Below are positions 42,056-50,010 of a stretch of 64,000 bases of DNA, piece after piece; within the stretch, counting starts at the first letter, position 1, and every line of letters begins with the position of its first letter. This stretch comes from DATFVJ01 sp963820395 (GTDB taxonomy: Bacteria > Actinomycetota > Actinomycetes > Streptosporangiales > Streptosporangiaceae). Location: contig CAWGAE010000030.1 in the NCBI GenBank assembly GCA_963820395.1, positions 99,440 through 163,439 of the forward strand, in the 5' to 3' direction. The position numbers and the translations under genes were made by a program. Under the pieces are notes generated by a model that had not been told where the DNA came from, did not search any database, and saw only the letters and a program-made list of their open reading frames with translations.

Positions 42056-43377
42056 CCACACCCATGTCGCCGGGCTCCTCCGAGCTCACGCAACAAGTCG
42101 CCGAGCTCAGCGGCCAGAACGTGTTCGCCTGCTACCAGTGCGGCAAGTGCACCGCGGGCTGCCCATTCGGGTTTGACCCGCAGGGCGTCTTGCGCCAGGT
42201 CCAGCTCGGCGACGTCGAGGCCGCCGCCGGGCTCGACACCCCCTGGGACTGCGCCGCCTGCCTGACCTGCGCGGCCAACTGCCCCAAGGGCGTCGACCCG
42301 ACCAAGGTCTACCTGGCACTGCGCTCACTCGCGGAAACCGGCCACCTCGGCGCCCACCACCGCCGGCACCGGCTCCGCACCACCGTCCTCGCCAACAACC
42401 ACCGGCTGGCCCGGCTCGGCAGCCACCTCGCCCCCTGCAGCAACTGGGCGTCCCAGGCGCCCGGGGCAGGCGCGGCACTCGAATGCATCCTCGGAATCCA
42501 CCACGCGCGGCCGATGCCCCCCTTCGCCAAGCCGTCGTTCCCGGAATGGTTCCGCCACCACGTCCCGCTCCGGGACGGGCACCGGGGCAAGGTACTGCTC
42601 TTCCACGACACCTTCATGGACTTCAACTTCCCCGACACCGGGATAGCCACCACCGAACTGCTCGAACTGGCGGGCTACCAGGTGCAGCTGACCGATACCG
42701 TCTGCTGCGGCCGGGTGCTGATCTCCAAAGGCCACCGGCCGCAGGCCGCCCGGCACGCCCAGATCAACATCGCCCGCCTGTACCAGCAGTCGGCGCCCGG
42801 GGTGGCGATCATCGGCTGTGAGCCGTCCTGCCTGCTCACCCTCCGCCACGAGTACCCAGACCTGGCCGGCGACAGCGAAACCAGGCAGATGGCCGAGACG
42901 GTCGCGAGCCGCTGCCTGCTGCTAGACGAATTCCTGGAACAGCTGGCCAGCGACGGCCAGCTCGAACTGAACTTCCGGGAGCCGCCCACGCCACGCCAAA
43001 GCGTCCTCTTCCACGGCCACTGCCACCAAAAAGCGCTGGCCAACCCGCTAGCCAGCATCCGCCTGCTCCAACGGGCAGGCTACAACGCCGAGCTGATCAA
43101 CGCCGGCTGCTGCGGCATGGCCGGCTCCTTCGGCTACGAGAAAGAGCACTACCAGGCCTCCCAGGCCGCACTCGAGCAGGGCGTGGCCCCGGCACTACGC
43201 GCACAGCCGCAAGCCAAAGTGGTAGTGATGGGTGTGTCGTGCCGGCAACAGATCGAGCACTTCTGCCAGCGCCCGGCCCGCCACCTCGCCCAGGCACTCA
43301 GGGAAGCAGTAACCGGCGAACCCGCCACCGGCACTGAAAACCCCCCAGACGCCAGGCAAGCCGCGAAATCCAGCTAA
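42052..43377 (+). CDS. HdrC-HdrB-like fusion (dicluster plus CCG domains)
   Basis: The 441-residue protein begins with an HdrC-like dicluster segment: VFACYQCGKCTAGCPFGFDP (about 26) and CAACLTCAANCPKGVDP (about 66). Two CCG-type blocks follow. The first has TVCCGRVLISKGHRP (about 217) and IGCEPSCLLTLRHEY (about 253), with the leading Cys absent (LLFHDTFMDF instead). The second has HGHCHQKALANPLAS (about 323), NAGCCGMAGSFGYEKEH (about 353) and GVSCRQQIEHF (about 396). HdrB uses such blocks to hold non-cubane clusters that reduce a disulfide. The first block also resembles the Fe-S part of GlcF/D-lactate dehydrogenases, so a quinone or other acceptor is possible. It is the last gene of the operon. 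Confidence 0.88.
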   Translation: MTTPMSPGSSELTQQVAELSGQNVFACYQCGKCTAGCPFGFDPQGVLRQVQLGDVEAAAGLDTPWDCAACLTCAANCPKGVDPTKVYLALRSLAETGHLGAHHRRHRLRTTVLANNHRLARLGSHLAPCSNWASQAPGAGAALECILGIHHARPMPPFAKPSFPEWFRHHVPLRDGHRGKVLLFHDTFMDFNFPDTGIATTELLELAGYQVQLTDTVCCGRVLISKGHRPQAARHAQINIARLYQQSAPGVAIIGCEPSCLLTLRHEYPDLAGDSETRQMAETVASRCLLLDEFLEQLASDGQLELNFREPPTPRQSVLFHGHCHQKALANPLASIRLLQRAGYNAELINAGCCGMAGSFGYEKEHYQASQAALEQGVAPALRAQPQAKVVVMGVSCRQQIEHFCQRPARHLAQALREAVTGEPATGTENPPDARQAAKSS

Positions 43378-43712
43378 AAAACACCGACCCCCGCTGAGCG
43401 CGGCAGCGAAACCCCGCCCGGACAGTCCCCGCGGCGGGGTTCGCGCGCCGGCCCGGCGAACTGTCCGGCCAGGCCGCGGAGCTCGTGACCCGGCAGGCCG
43501 CGGCGGAGCCAGCCGAGCTGGAGTTTCCTATGAGTGACTGGGCAGCACGATCGCCTATCAGCAGGCGCACCTGGGCTTCCGGGAGTGCCCGGTGGCCGAG
43601 GCGGACAAGCTGGCCGACTGGCTGGCGGCCAACCTGCGCGAGGCCGTGCCGCCGCCCGGACGGCGCGGAACACGGCCACCGGGATCGCGCAGGCATACCG
43701 GAAGAAGCAGCG
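43378..43712. other. Gap after the operon with a gene fragment
   Basis: A plus-strand frame from about 43538 reads IAYQQAHLGFRECPVAEADK and LADWLAANLREAV, gene-like but without a start. A TGA closes it upstream. No terminator hairpin can be singled out. No other feature. Confidence 0.35.
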
Positions 43713-45032
43713 GTGGCGACCGGCGAGATAGCAGCGGGGCGGATACGGGCCCGGGCGGACGGCGGCGTGACTGAGGCTCCCCGCCCGCAGTCGCTGTCCC
43801 GGCGGCGCTGGTGGCCCGGGCTGGGATTGCTGGCGGTGTGCGGGCCAGGCCTGATGGTAATGCTGGCCGATACCGACGCCGGGTCGCTGATCACCGCGTC
43901 GCAGTCCGGCGCCCAGTGGGGCTACAGGATGGTCTTGCCCCAGGTGATCCTCATACCGATCCTGTATGTGGTCCAGGAAATCACGGTACGGCTCGGGATC
44001 GTCACCGGGCAGGGTCACGGCGCGCTGATCCGTGCCCGGTTCGGCCGCTGGTGGGCGCTGCTGGCCGCGAGCACGCTGTTCATCTCGGCGATCGGCGCCC
44101 TGCTCACCGAATTCGCGGGTGTGGCTGGCGTGGGCCAACTGTTCGGCATCTCCCCCCGCGTCACCGTCCCCGTTGCCACAGCCTTCCTGCTGGCCCTGGC
44201 GATGACCGGAAGCTACGCGCGGGTCGAGCGGATCGGCGTCGCCATCGGGCTGGCCGAACTCACCTTCTTGGTAGCGATGTTCATGAGCCATCCCCACCTG
44301 GGCCCACTGGCCCGCGGACTGGCCTCGATGCCCATGGGCAACAGCTCCTACCTGCTCCTCACTGCGGCCAACGTCGGCGCCGTGATCATGCCGTGGATGG
44401 TCTTCTACCAGCAGGGCGCCGTGATCGACAAAAAGCTGTCGGCCGGCGCGATTCGCCAGGCCCGCCAGGACACCGCGGCCGGCGCCGTCCTCACCCAGCT
44501 CATCATGATCGCGGTGGTGGTCACGGTCGCCGCCACCATCGGCCTGCACAACCCCGGCACCGCGCTCGCCACCGTCGGCCAGATCTCCGGCGCGCTGACC
44601 CGCTACGTCGGGCAGTTCGGCGGTACCGTGCTGTTCGGCCTCGGCCTGCTGGGCGCGGCCCTGGTCGCCGCCATCGTCTCCTCGCTGGCCGGCGCGCGGG
44701 GCCTCGCAGAGGTCCTCGGCTGGCAGCACACCCTCAACGAACGCCCCAGCCGCCGCACCGCCAAGTTCTACATCACCTACGCCCTCGCCCACATCCTGGG
44801 CGCGATCCTGGTCCTGACCAGCGCCGACCTGGTCAGCCTGAGCGTCGACATGGAGGTCATGAACGCACTGCTGCTGCCGATCGTGCTAGGTTTCCTGCTC
44901 GCTCTGGAGGCCAGGGCGCTGCCCCGGCAGTGGCGGATGCGTGGCTTCCGTAAATACCTGACCTGGACGCTGTGCCTGCTGGTCATCGGGTTCGGGCTAT
45001 ACATCATCCCCGCCACGCTCGGCTGGACCTGA
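43713..45032 (+). CDS. Nramp-family divalent metal transporter
   Basis: About 439 residues with eleven hydrophobic segments. The first helix has GPGLMVMLADTDAGSLITAS, with the family Asp in a DTDAGS variant of the usual DPGN. LPQVILIPILYVVQEITVRL and GAVIMPWMVFYQQGAVIDK follow (the sixth-helix region, typically MPHN in classical members, reads MPWM here). It ends YIIPATLGW. Metal selectivity of such variants is doubtful: DPGN and MPH are changed, so this belongs to the Nramp-related clade that may move Mg2+, Al3+ or another cation. The start is chosen at GTG 43713, with GGAAG upstream; GTG 43767 is an alternative. A second Nramp-like gene lies at 50 kb. Confidence 0.85.
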   Translation: MATGEIAAGRIRARADGGVTEAPRPQSLSRRRWWPGLGLLAVCGPGLMVMLADTDAGSLITASQSGAQWGYRMVLPQVILIPILYVVQEITVRLGIVTGQGHGALIRARFGRWWALLAASTLFISAIGALLTEFAGVAGVGQLFGISPRVTVPVATAFLLALAMTGSYARVERIGVAIGLAELTFLVAMFMSHPHLGPLARGLASMPMGNSSYLLLTAANVGAVIMPWMVFYQQGAVIDKKLSAGAIRQARQDTAAGAVLTQLIMIAVVVTVAATIGLHNPGTALATVGQISGALTRYVGQFGGTVLFGLGLLGAALVAAIVSSLAGARGLAEVLGWQHTLNERPSRRTAKFYITYALAHILGAILVLTSADLVSLSVDMEVMNALLLPIVLGFLLALEARALPRQWRMRGFRKYLTWTLCLLVIGFGLYIIPATLGWT

Positions 45033-45316
45033 CCCGGGCGAACGGCCCGCACCCCGGTTCGCTGGGACGCCCCGCAAGCGCCGAGGAGCAGCCCGAACAA
45101 GGGCGCCGGCAGCCGGGTCAGCGCCCGGAACGGCCGCGCGGCCCCAGAAACGTGCGGGATGAAACCCTATGCCCAGGTGCACAGCATCGTCGCAGGTCCG
45201 GAGCATTGTCAGCGGGGCGGGTTCCAAAGAGGCCGCCGCACCTGATTCGATCGGGACCAGGGTAACGGCGTAGGCGTCCGGCAACCTCCCAGGGACCGGC
45301 GAGGAGGCTTCTCGAC

Positions 45317-45640
45317 ATGAAGGTTTGCGTGCCAATCACCGCTGATGGCCAGGTCGACCCGCGCTGGGGACGAGCCGACCGCGTCGCGCTCGTTGACGTG
45401 GCGGACGGCGAGATCCACGACTGGCAGGAGTTCACGGTCGGCTGGGGAACGCTGCACGACCAGGGGACCGAGGGCGCCCATCACGCCCGGGTGGCGCGGT
45501 TCCTCCAGGACAACCGGGTTCAGGCGATCGCTGTCCACCATGTTGGTCCCGGCATGCAGCGCATGCTGGCCACGATGGCGATCCGGGTCGTCACCGGTCT
45601 TGGCGGGGACGCCCGTAGCGCCGCGCGCGCGGCCGGGTGA
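45317..45640 (+). CDS. NifX/NifB-type Fe-Mo-cofactor-like domain protein
   Basis: The 107-residue protein starts MKVCVPITADGQVDPRWGRA with GAGGAGG seven bases before it. The pattern (DRVALVDVADGEIHDWQEFT, then VQAIAVHHVGPGMQRMLATM, then IRVVTGLGGDARSAARA) matches the dinitrogenase iron-molybdenum cofactor superfamily. These small proteins bind Fe-S or Mo-containing clusters or act as metal carriers. No nitrogenase genes are present, so a role in cluster handling for the Fe-S rich operon upstream is possible but not shown. The first 42 bases of this gene and its leader recur at 59983-60024. Confidence 0.88.
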   Translation: MKVCVPITADGQVDPRWGRADRVALVDVADGEIHDWQEFTVGWGTLHDQGTEGAHHARVARFLQDNRVQAIAVHHVGPGMQRMLATMAIRVVTGLGGDARSAARAAG

Positions 45641-45856
45641 CCACAGCGCCCCGGCGCACCCAGACCAGACGGTCACGCACGCCCGATGCCGCGCGGCGGG
45701 AAACACCTAATGAGGGTGACGAGGCAGGCCAGCAGGCGTGCCCTCGGGTGGCTGCGACGGCGGTAAGCGTTGATTGGACGACGACGACCCCGGCGGTGCG
45801 TGCGGTGCGCTGTCGGATGCATCCGGTGCTGACGCTGAGGTGAGCAAGCCGCGTGC

Positions 45857-46225
45857 TTAGCCGCCCCCCATGATGCGCAGGATGACAGGGCGATGCGTGT
45901 GGGCAGCCGCTGCCAGCACTACGGCAAGCTGATCCTCGCGCAGTTCCGCTGCGGCCTGCACGATGATCACTAGCGGCTCGGTGCCGGCGGCCTGGCGCAA
46001 AACGTCCTTGACCCGCTGCGGCTCCCGGGTCAGCGCCTCCGGCGACAGCACGGACATGACCACCTCACCGGCTTCCGGCGGGCCCAGCCGCCCGTCCGGG
46101 TCTCCCCTGATGTGGTCGAGCACGACCCGGCCGCTCGCGACGCTTGGTGGCGGGTCTGCGCGCAGGTGGCGGTCGACGGCGCCGTCGCGCGGCACCTGCA
46201 CGATGACGCCTGCCTCGCTCGTCAT
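45857..46225 (-). CDS. Hypothetical protein (122 aa)
   Basis: A soluble protein, MTSEAGVIVQVPRDGAVDRH, with a regular alternation LVIIVQAAAELREDQLAVVL and AAAAHTHRPVILRIMGGG. This looks like a small alpha/beta fold ending in a Gly-rich tail. No motif or family is recognised. Divergent in direction from the NifX-type gene and in the same direction as the methyltransferase gene behind it (about 40 bases apart). Confidence 0.6.
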   Translation of the reverse strand: MTSEAGVIVQVPRDGAVDRHLRADPPPSVASGRVVLDHIRGDPDGRLGPPEAGEVVMSVLSPEALTREPQRVKDVLRQAAGTEPLVIIVQAAAELREDQLAVVLAAAAHTHRPVILRIMGGG

Positions 46226-46262
46226 AGGCAGGTAACTCTACCGCGTAGCCGGGCTATGCCCC

Positions 46263-46856
46263 TCACCACACCCCGGGCACAAGTCGCTTGCGGCCGGCCG
46301 CGAAGTGCTCGTACTCGGCACCCAGCACCTGGGTCAGCTGCCGCTCCTCGGCGCGGATGCGCACCGCCAAGCCCGCCCCGGCCAGGATGGCGACGGCCAG
46401 CAGGCTCAGCACGTCATCACAGGCCAGCGCGATCCCGGCGAGCACGAGCGCGATCCCGCTGTAGGACGGATGGCGCACATACCGGTAGGGCCCATCGGTG
46501 ACGACCCGGTGGCCGGGCTGGACCTTGATTTGGTACTGGAAGAAGCGCCCCAGGGTGCCAATCGACCAGGCACGCAGCCCAACGCCAGCGGCGATCAAAG
46601 CAACACCCGCGACGACCGGCCAGACCAGGCCACCCGGCCACGGCAGCGGACCGTGCCGGCCGAGCTGTTCCGCCGCGATGACCGCGGCCACAAGACAGGG
46701 GATCAGGACAAAAGCGGTGGGATCACGGGTAGCCGGGCCGCCTGCCCGCCGACCCTGGCGCACCCGCATCACCAGCTCGAACACCAACCAGGCCGCCACC
46801 GCGACGTTAAACGCCACGGCGGCGGCGCCATGCCGGAAGATCAGCGGCTCGGCCAC
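46263..46856 (-). CDS. Isoprenylcysteine carboxyl methyltransferase-like membrane protein
   Basis: 197 residues with five hydrophobic segments. The conserved C-terminal block is DGPYRYVRHPSYSGIALVLA, followed by RIRAEERQLTQVLGAEYEHF, the SAM-binding ICMT/PEMT signature (RHPxYxG and EE). These enzymes methylate a membrane-associated acceptor. Bacterial members are mostly of unknown substrate. Start ATG 46856 (MAEPLIFRHGAA). It lies just upstream of the hypothetical gene at 45857-46225 on the same strand, forming a likely two-gene unit. Confidence 0.88.
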   Translation of the reverse strand: MAEPLIFRHGAAAVAFNVAVAAWLVFELVMRVRQGRRAGGPATRDPTAFVLIPCLVAAVIAAEQLGRHGPLPWPGGLVWPVVAGVALIAAGVGLRAWSIGTLGRFFQYQIKVQPGHRVVTDGPYRYVRHPSYSGIALVLAGIALACDDVLSLLAVAILAGAGLAVRIRAEERQLTQVLGAEYEHFAAGRKRLVPGVW

Positions 46857-47226
46857 CTCGCCAGTACACCAGCCCGGCTAGCCGCGGCGCACGGCTGCCT
46901 GCCAATCCGCCATGACGGCCCCGCGCGCACGACCCGGACCCCGCCGATGACCCGGGCCGGCCGGTCGCGTCGAACGCGCGAACGCCCGGTTCGGCGACTG
47001 CTGCGTCCATGCCCCCGGCACCGATCCGCGCGATCAGCGCGTCTCTGCAAACGCCCACGGTCAGATGACCATGGGTCATGGAGGCCAGCCCGCCGAACGC
47101 GGTGACAGGTGCCTGATGATCGGGTGCAGTCAGGCTTGCCTGAGTGGGAATATGAGTCTGCCTGACTAAAGTTATTTAAGCAGGCCGGACGCAGTGCCGA
47201 CCCATCGACAACTTTGAGGAGTATTC
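46857..47226. other. Intergenic region upstream of hsp20
   Basis: No gene was accepted. The last 100 bases are AT-richer and hold the imperfect palindrome TCAGGCTTGCCTGA (47130-47143). A second partial copy TCTGCCTGA follows about 13 bases on. This is consistent with a stress-regulated promoter, but no HspR HAIR or CIRCE site was found. Confidence 0.5.
47130..47168 (+). promoter_or_regulatory. Probable operator region of hsp20
   Basis: TCAGGCTTGCCTGA (palindrome) and a later TCTGCCTGA lie about 60-100 bases before the ATG, ahead of an A/T-rich segment (CTAAAGTTATTTAAG). The regulator is not known. Confidence 0.4.
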
Positions 47227-47748
47227 ATGAGCACCCTTTCCCTGTGGATGCGGCGGGACCCCTTCGCCGACTTCGACGGCACGTTGAACGCGATCATCCG
47301 CCGGACGTTCGGGCCGACGGCTTATCCGGCCATCCGTCCTGCCGGGTTCGTCCCGGCCGCTGATCTGGGCCGCGAGGGCGACGACGCCGTAATCCGGCTG
47401 GAACTGCCGGGACTTGACGCCGGCAAGGACGTCTCAGTCGAGATCGACCGCGGCCGGCTGGTCGTCAAGGGCGAGCGGCGCAACGAGCGCAGCGCGGAGA
47501 AGGACGGGCGCACCCTGCGCGAGGTACGTTACGGCTCGTTCGAGCGGTCGTTCGGCCTGCCCGAGCACGTCAAGGCCGACGCGGTCACCGCGAGCTATGA
47601 CGCCGGCGTGCTGACCGTGCGGGTGGCAGGCGCCTACACCACGGCCGAGCCGACGGCCCACCGCATCGCCGTCACCACCGGCCGGGCTGACGCCCCGGCG
47701 GTCGAGGCGCCCGCCGAGCCGGGCGAGGACGAGCAGCCCGCCGCCTGA
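47227..47748 (+). CDS. Small heat-shock protein Hsp20/alpha-crystallin
   Basis: The 173-residue protein has a leading MSTLSLWMRRDPFADFDGTL. The alpha-crystallin domain follows: GFVPAADLGREGDDAVIRLE, LPGLDAGKDVSVEIDRGRLV and VKGERRNERSAEKDGRTLRE. It ends in VRYGSFERSFGLPEHVKADA, AVTASYDAGVLTVRVAGAY and a charged tail. GAGGAG precedes the ATG. It forms oligomers that hold unfolded proteins in the cytoplasm without ATP. Genes of this type are often induced in actinomycete hypoxia or stress. A strong terminator follows. Confidence 0.93.
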   Translation: MSTLSLWMRRDPFADFDGTLNAIIRRTFGPTAYPAIRPAGFVPAADLGREGDDAVIRLELPGLDAGKDVSVEIDRGRLVVKGERRNERSAEKDGRTLREVRYGSFERSFGLPEHVKADAVTASYDAGVLTVRVAGAYTTAEPTAHRIAVTTGRADAPAVEAPAEPGEDEQPAA

Positions 47749-47761
47749 TCACCGAACGCAT

Positions 47762-47797
47762 GGCCCCACCCCGGTTCACCCGGGGTGGGGCCGTTTG
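47762..47797 (+). terminator. Rho-independent-type terminator after hsp20
   Basis: GGCCCCACCCCGG, a short TTCA-containing loop and CCGGGGTGGGGCC form a strong G/C stem, followed by GTTT. It stands 14 bases after the hsp20 stop. Confidence 0.82.
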
Positions 47798-47933
47798 GCG
47801 CTCACGCGATCGCGCCTCGAACCGGAGATGCCCATGAGCGCCGCAACCCGCGTCCGGCTACGGATTGCCTCCGGCGATCCGGCTTGGTCGTCAACCGGGC
47901 TGGGCTGCTGGGTCCGTGCCGCCAATACCCGGG

Positions 47934-49712
47934 TCACAGGTCGAGTACCAGGTCGCTGCCGGGCTGGGAGCAGCAGATCAGCGCGCTGCCGTCGGCAGGG
48001 TCATCGACCGGGTCGGGGGCGTAGCTGACCGTTCCGGACATCAGGGCTGTCTCACACGTGTGGCACACGCCAGTGCGGCATGACCAGCGCACCGGCACGT
48101 CGCAGGCTTCGGCCAGCTCGAGCAGGCTGGCGTAGCCCCGATCCCAGCGAACCGCCAGACCGCTCCGCGCGAACGCGACATGCGGGCCGTCGCCCGCCGC
48201 GCCCGCTGGCGAGTGCGGCGGGCGGGCAGCAGCGGCCGCGATTCCCGGCGTTTGCGGGGGCGCGGTGCCGAAGATCTCGGTGCGCACGCGGGTGCCATCG
48301 ACACCAAGGCCGGCCAGGGCGGCGGACACGTCGGCCATGAACGCGGCCGGGCCGCAGATGTAGGCATCAGCGTCGCGTGGAAGGTCTAGTGCGGCCAGAA
48401 CCCCTGACGACAGCCGCCCTGCCGTTTGATAGTCGCGCCCTTGGACGTCGCCTGGGCCCGGGCGGCTGTAGCAGATGTGCCGGTGTCCGCTGGCCAGTGC
48501 CGCCAGCAGGGACCGCGACTCAGCGGCGAACGGCTCCTCGGCCCGGCTGCGGGCACTGTGCAGCCACCAGACGTCCCGGCCGGACCCGGCCGCGACCAGG
48601 GCATGGAGCATGGCCAAGACCGGGGTCGCTCCCACGCCCGCGCTAATCAGCAGGACCGGGGCCTGCCCGGGCTGGAGGGTGAAGGTGCCGCGTGGTGCGG
48701 CGACCTCCAGCAGGTCGCCTGCCCGCAGGCGGGCATGGATGAACTGGCTGCCCGCACCGTACGGCTCCCGCTTGACGCTGATGCGGTAAGTACCGGCGCC
48801 CGGGGCCCCCGACAGCGAGTAATTGCGCAGCAGGGGCGGAGCACCGGGGCTGGCGGGCAGCCGCAGGGTCAGGAACTGTCCAGGCAAGGCGGGCGGCAAG
48901 GCGGCTCCCCCGGGATCGGCAAGATGCACCGAGACCACCGAGTCGCTTTCCCGTTCGAGGGCGCTCACGGCCAGCGAACGGAACCCTGGCCAGGCCGGTG
49001 GCGGGCTTACCGCGGCCAGGCCAGCGTTACCCGCGGCACCGCCGGGCGTTTCGGGCTGGCCGAGCATCGCCTGGAACGAGGCTTTCCAGCCGTCCGGAAG
49101 AGCCGGGATCCGCAGCGCGCGCGCCACCGTCTGGCGGGGGTGCCCGGGCAGGTAGAGCAGGGCATCAACCTCGGCCACCGTCATCGCTTCGGGCCCCGCT
49201 GCGACCTGCACGATGTCATCACCGGCCTGCACGGCGCCCTCGCGGAGCACCCGGAAATAGAATCCGGGCCGGTGGTGGGAGACCAGCAGCGCTGGAATCC
49301 GCGGGTCGCCCATCCGGATACCGACCCGGTAGCAGGTGACCCGCGGCTGGGTCACCTCGAACACAGCCTCGCCGATCCGGTAGCGGTCGCCGATGCACAC
49401 CTGGTCATCGGCCAGGCCGTCTACCGTGAAGTTCTCCCCGAACTGGCCGTAGGAGAAGTCGGTGCGGCCCAGTTGCTGCTGCCAGTACCGGTAGGACTCG
49501 ATCTGGTACACGAACACCGCCCGGTGCTCCCCGCCGTGCCCGGCCAGATCACCCTGCCCATCGCCGTCGATGTTCAGCCGCCGCACTAGCCGCGGGCCCT
49601 CAACCGGCCGTTTCCACACCGCCGTGTGCACCGTCTGGCCGTGCCAGGCCACATCTTGCGGCAGGCCCACGTTCACCGACAGCAGGCTGCCGATCCGCCG
49701 GTCGGTGATCAC
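47934..49712 (-). CDS. MOSC domain - FAD/NAD(P) reductase - [2Fe-2S] ferredoxin fusion
   Basis: The 592-residue protein has three parts. Residues 1-215 form a YiiM-type MOSC module (GDLAGHGGEHRAVFVYQIES, FGENFTVDG and VTCYRVGIRMGD). About 240-480 form a ferredoxin-NADP-reductase-like barrel and nucleotide domain (FLTLRLPASPGAPPLLRNYS, LLISAGVGATPVLAMLHALV and AYICGPAAFMADVSAAL). The last 90 residues form a plant-type ferredoxin with CDVPVRWSCRTGVCHTCETA and LICCSQP. This is a self-contained electron-transfer chain, from NAD(P)H to FAD to [2Fe-2S]. MOSC proteins bind molybdenum cofactor or act on N-hydroxylated compounds, so reduction of hydroxylamine-type substrates is likely. It starts at ATG 49712. 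Confidence 0.92.
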   Translation of the reverse strand: MITDRRIGSLLSVNVGLPQDVAWHGQTVHTAVWKRPVEGPRLVRRLNIDGDGQGDLAGHGGEHRAVFVYQIESYRYWQQQLGRTDFSYGQFGENFTVDGLADDQVCIGDRYRIGEAVFEVTQPRVTCYRVGIRMGDPRIPALLVSHHRPGFYFRVLREGAVQAGDDIVQVAAGPEAMTVAEVDALLYLPGHPRQTVARALRIPALPDGWKASFQAMLGQPETPGGAAGNAGLAAVSPPPAWPGFRSLAVSALERESDSVVSVHLADPGGAALPPALPGQFLTLRLPASPGAPPLLRNYSLSGAPGAGTYRISVKREPYGAGSQFIHARLRAGDLLEVAAPRGTFTLQPGQAPVLLISAGVGATPVLAMLHALVAAGSGRDVWWLHSARSRAEEPFAAESRSLLAALASGHRHICYSRPGPGDVQGRDYQTAGRLSSGVLAALDLPRDADAYICGPAAFMADVSAALAGLGVDGTRVRTEIFGTAPPQTPGIAAAAARPPHSPAGAAGDGPHVAFARSGLAVRWDRGYASLLELAEACDVPVRWSCRTGVCHTCETALMSGTVSYAPDPVDDPADGSALICCSQPGSDLVLDL

Positions 49713-50010
49713 CAGTTGCGCTCCTCACCGCAGCCGCTGTCCGCGCTGCGCCAGGTGACAGACAATTCTCTCAGGCCAGCGTGTCATCCCGGCGCCAGCC
49801 CACGCCGCCATGACGGTCACCTGGTGCGGCGGGACCGCGCATCTTGCCTCACTCACGGCGTTGGTCACGGAGTGTGGGCAGCAAGCCGGGTCCGGTCACG
49901 GCGGAGTGCCAGGATCGGGGTTTGCGGGGGCAGGCGGTTCTATCCGGTTTGCCGGGCAGGAGTGGCGGGTCAACGGCTCACGGTGATGGTGGTGCGGGCA
50001 TGCTGGGCGA

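Noticed and set aside
35209..43377. Methanogenesis or sulfate-reduction operon
   Set aside because: HdrA, MvhD and HdrB-like parts are present, but no mcr, dsr, qmo or hydrogenase genes are visible. Codon bias and neighbours are actinomycete-like.
43374..44792. A 472-codon minus-strand open frame over the first Nramp gene
   Set aside because: The plus-strand frame codes a membrane protein with recognisable helices. The minus frame is Gln/His/Gly-rich shadow.
45317..45640. Evidence for nitrogen fixation
   Set aside because: Only a NifX/NifB-like small protein is present. No nifHDK-like genes are in the window.
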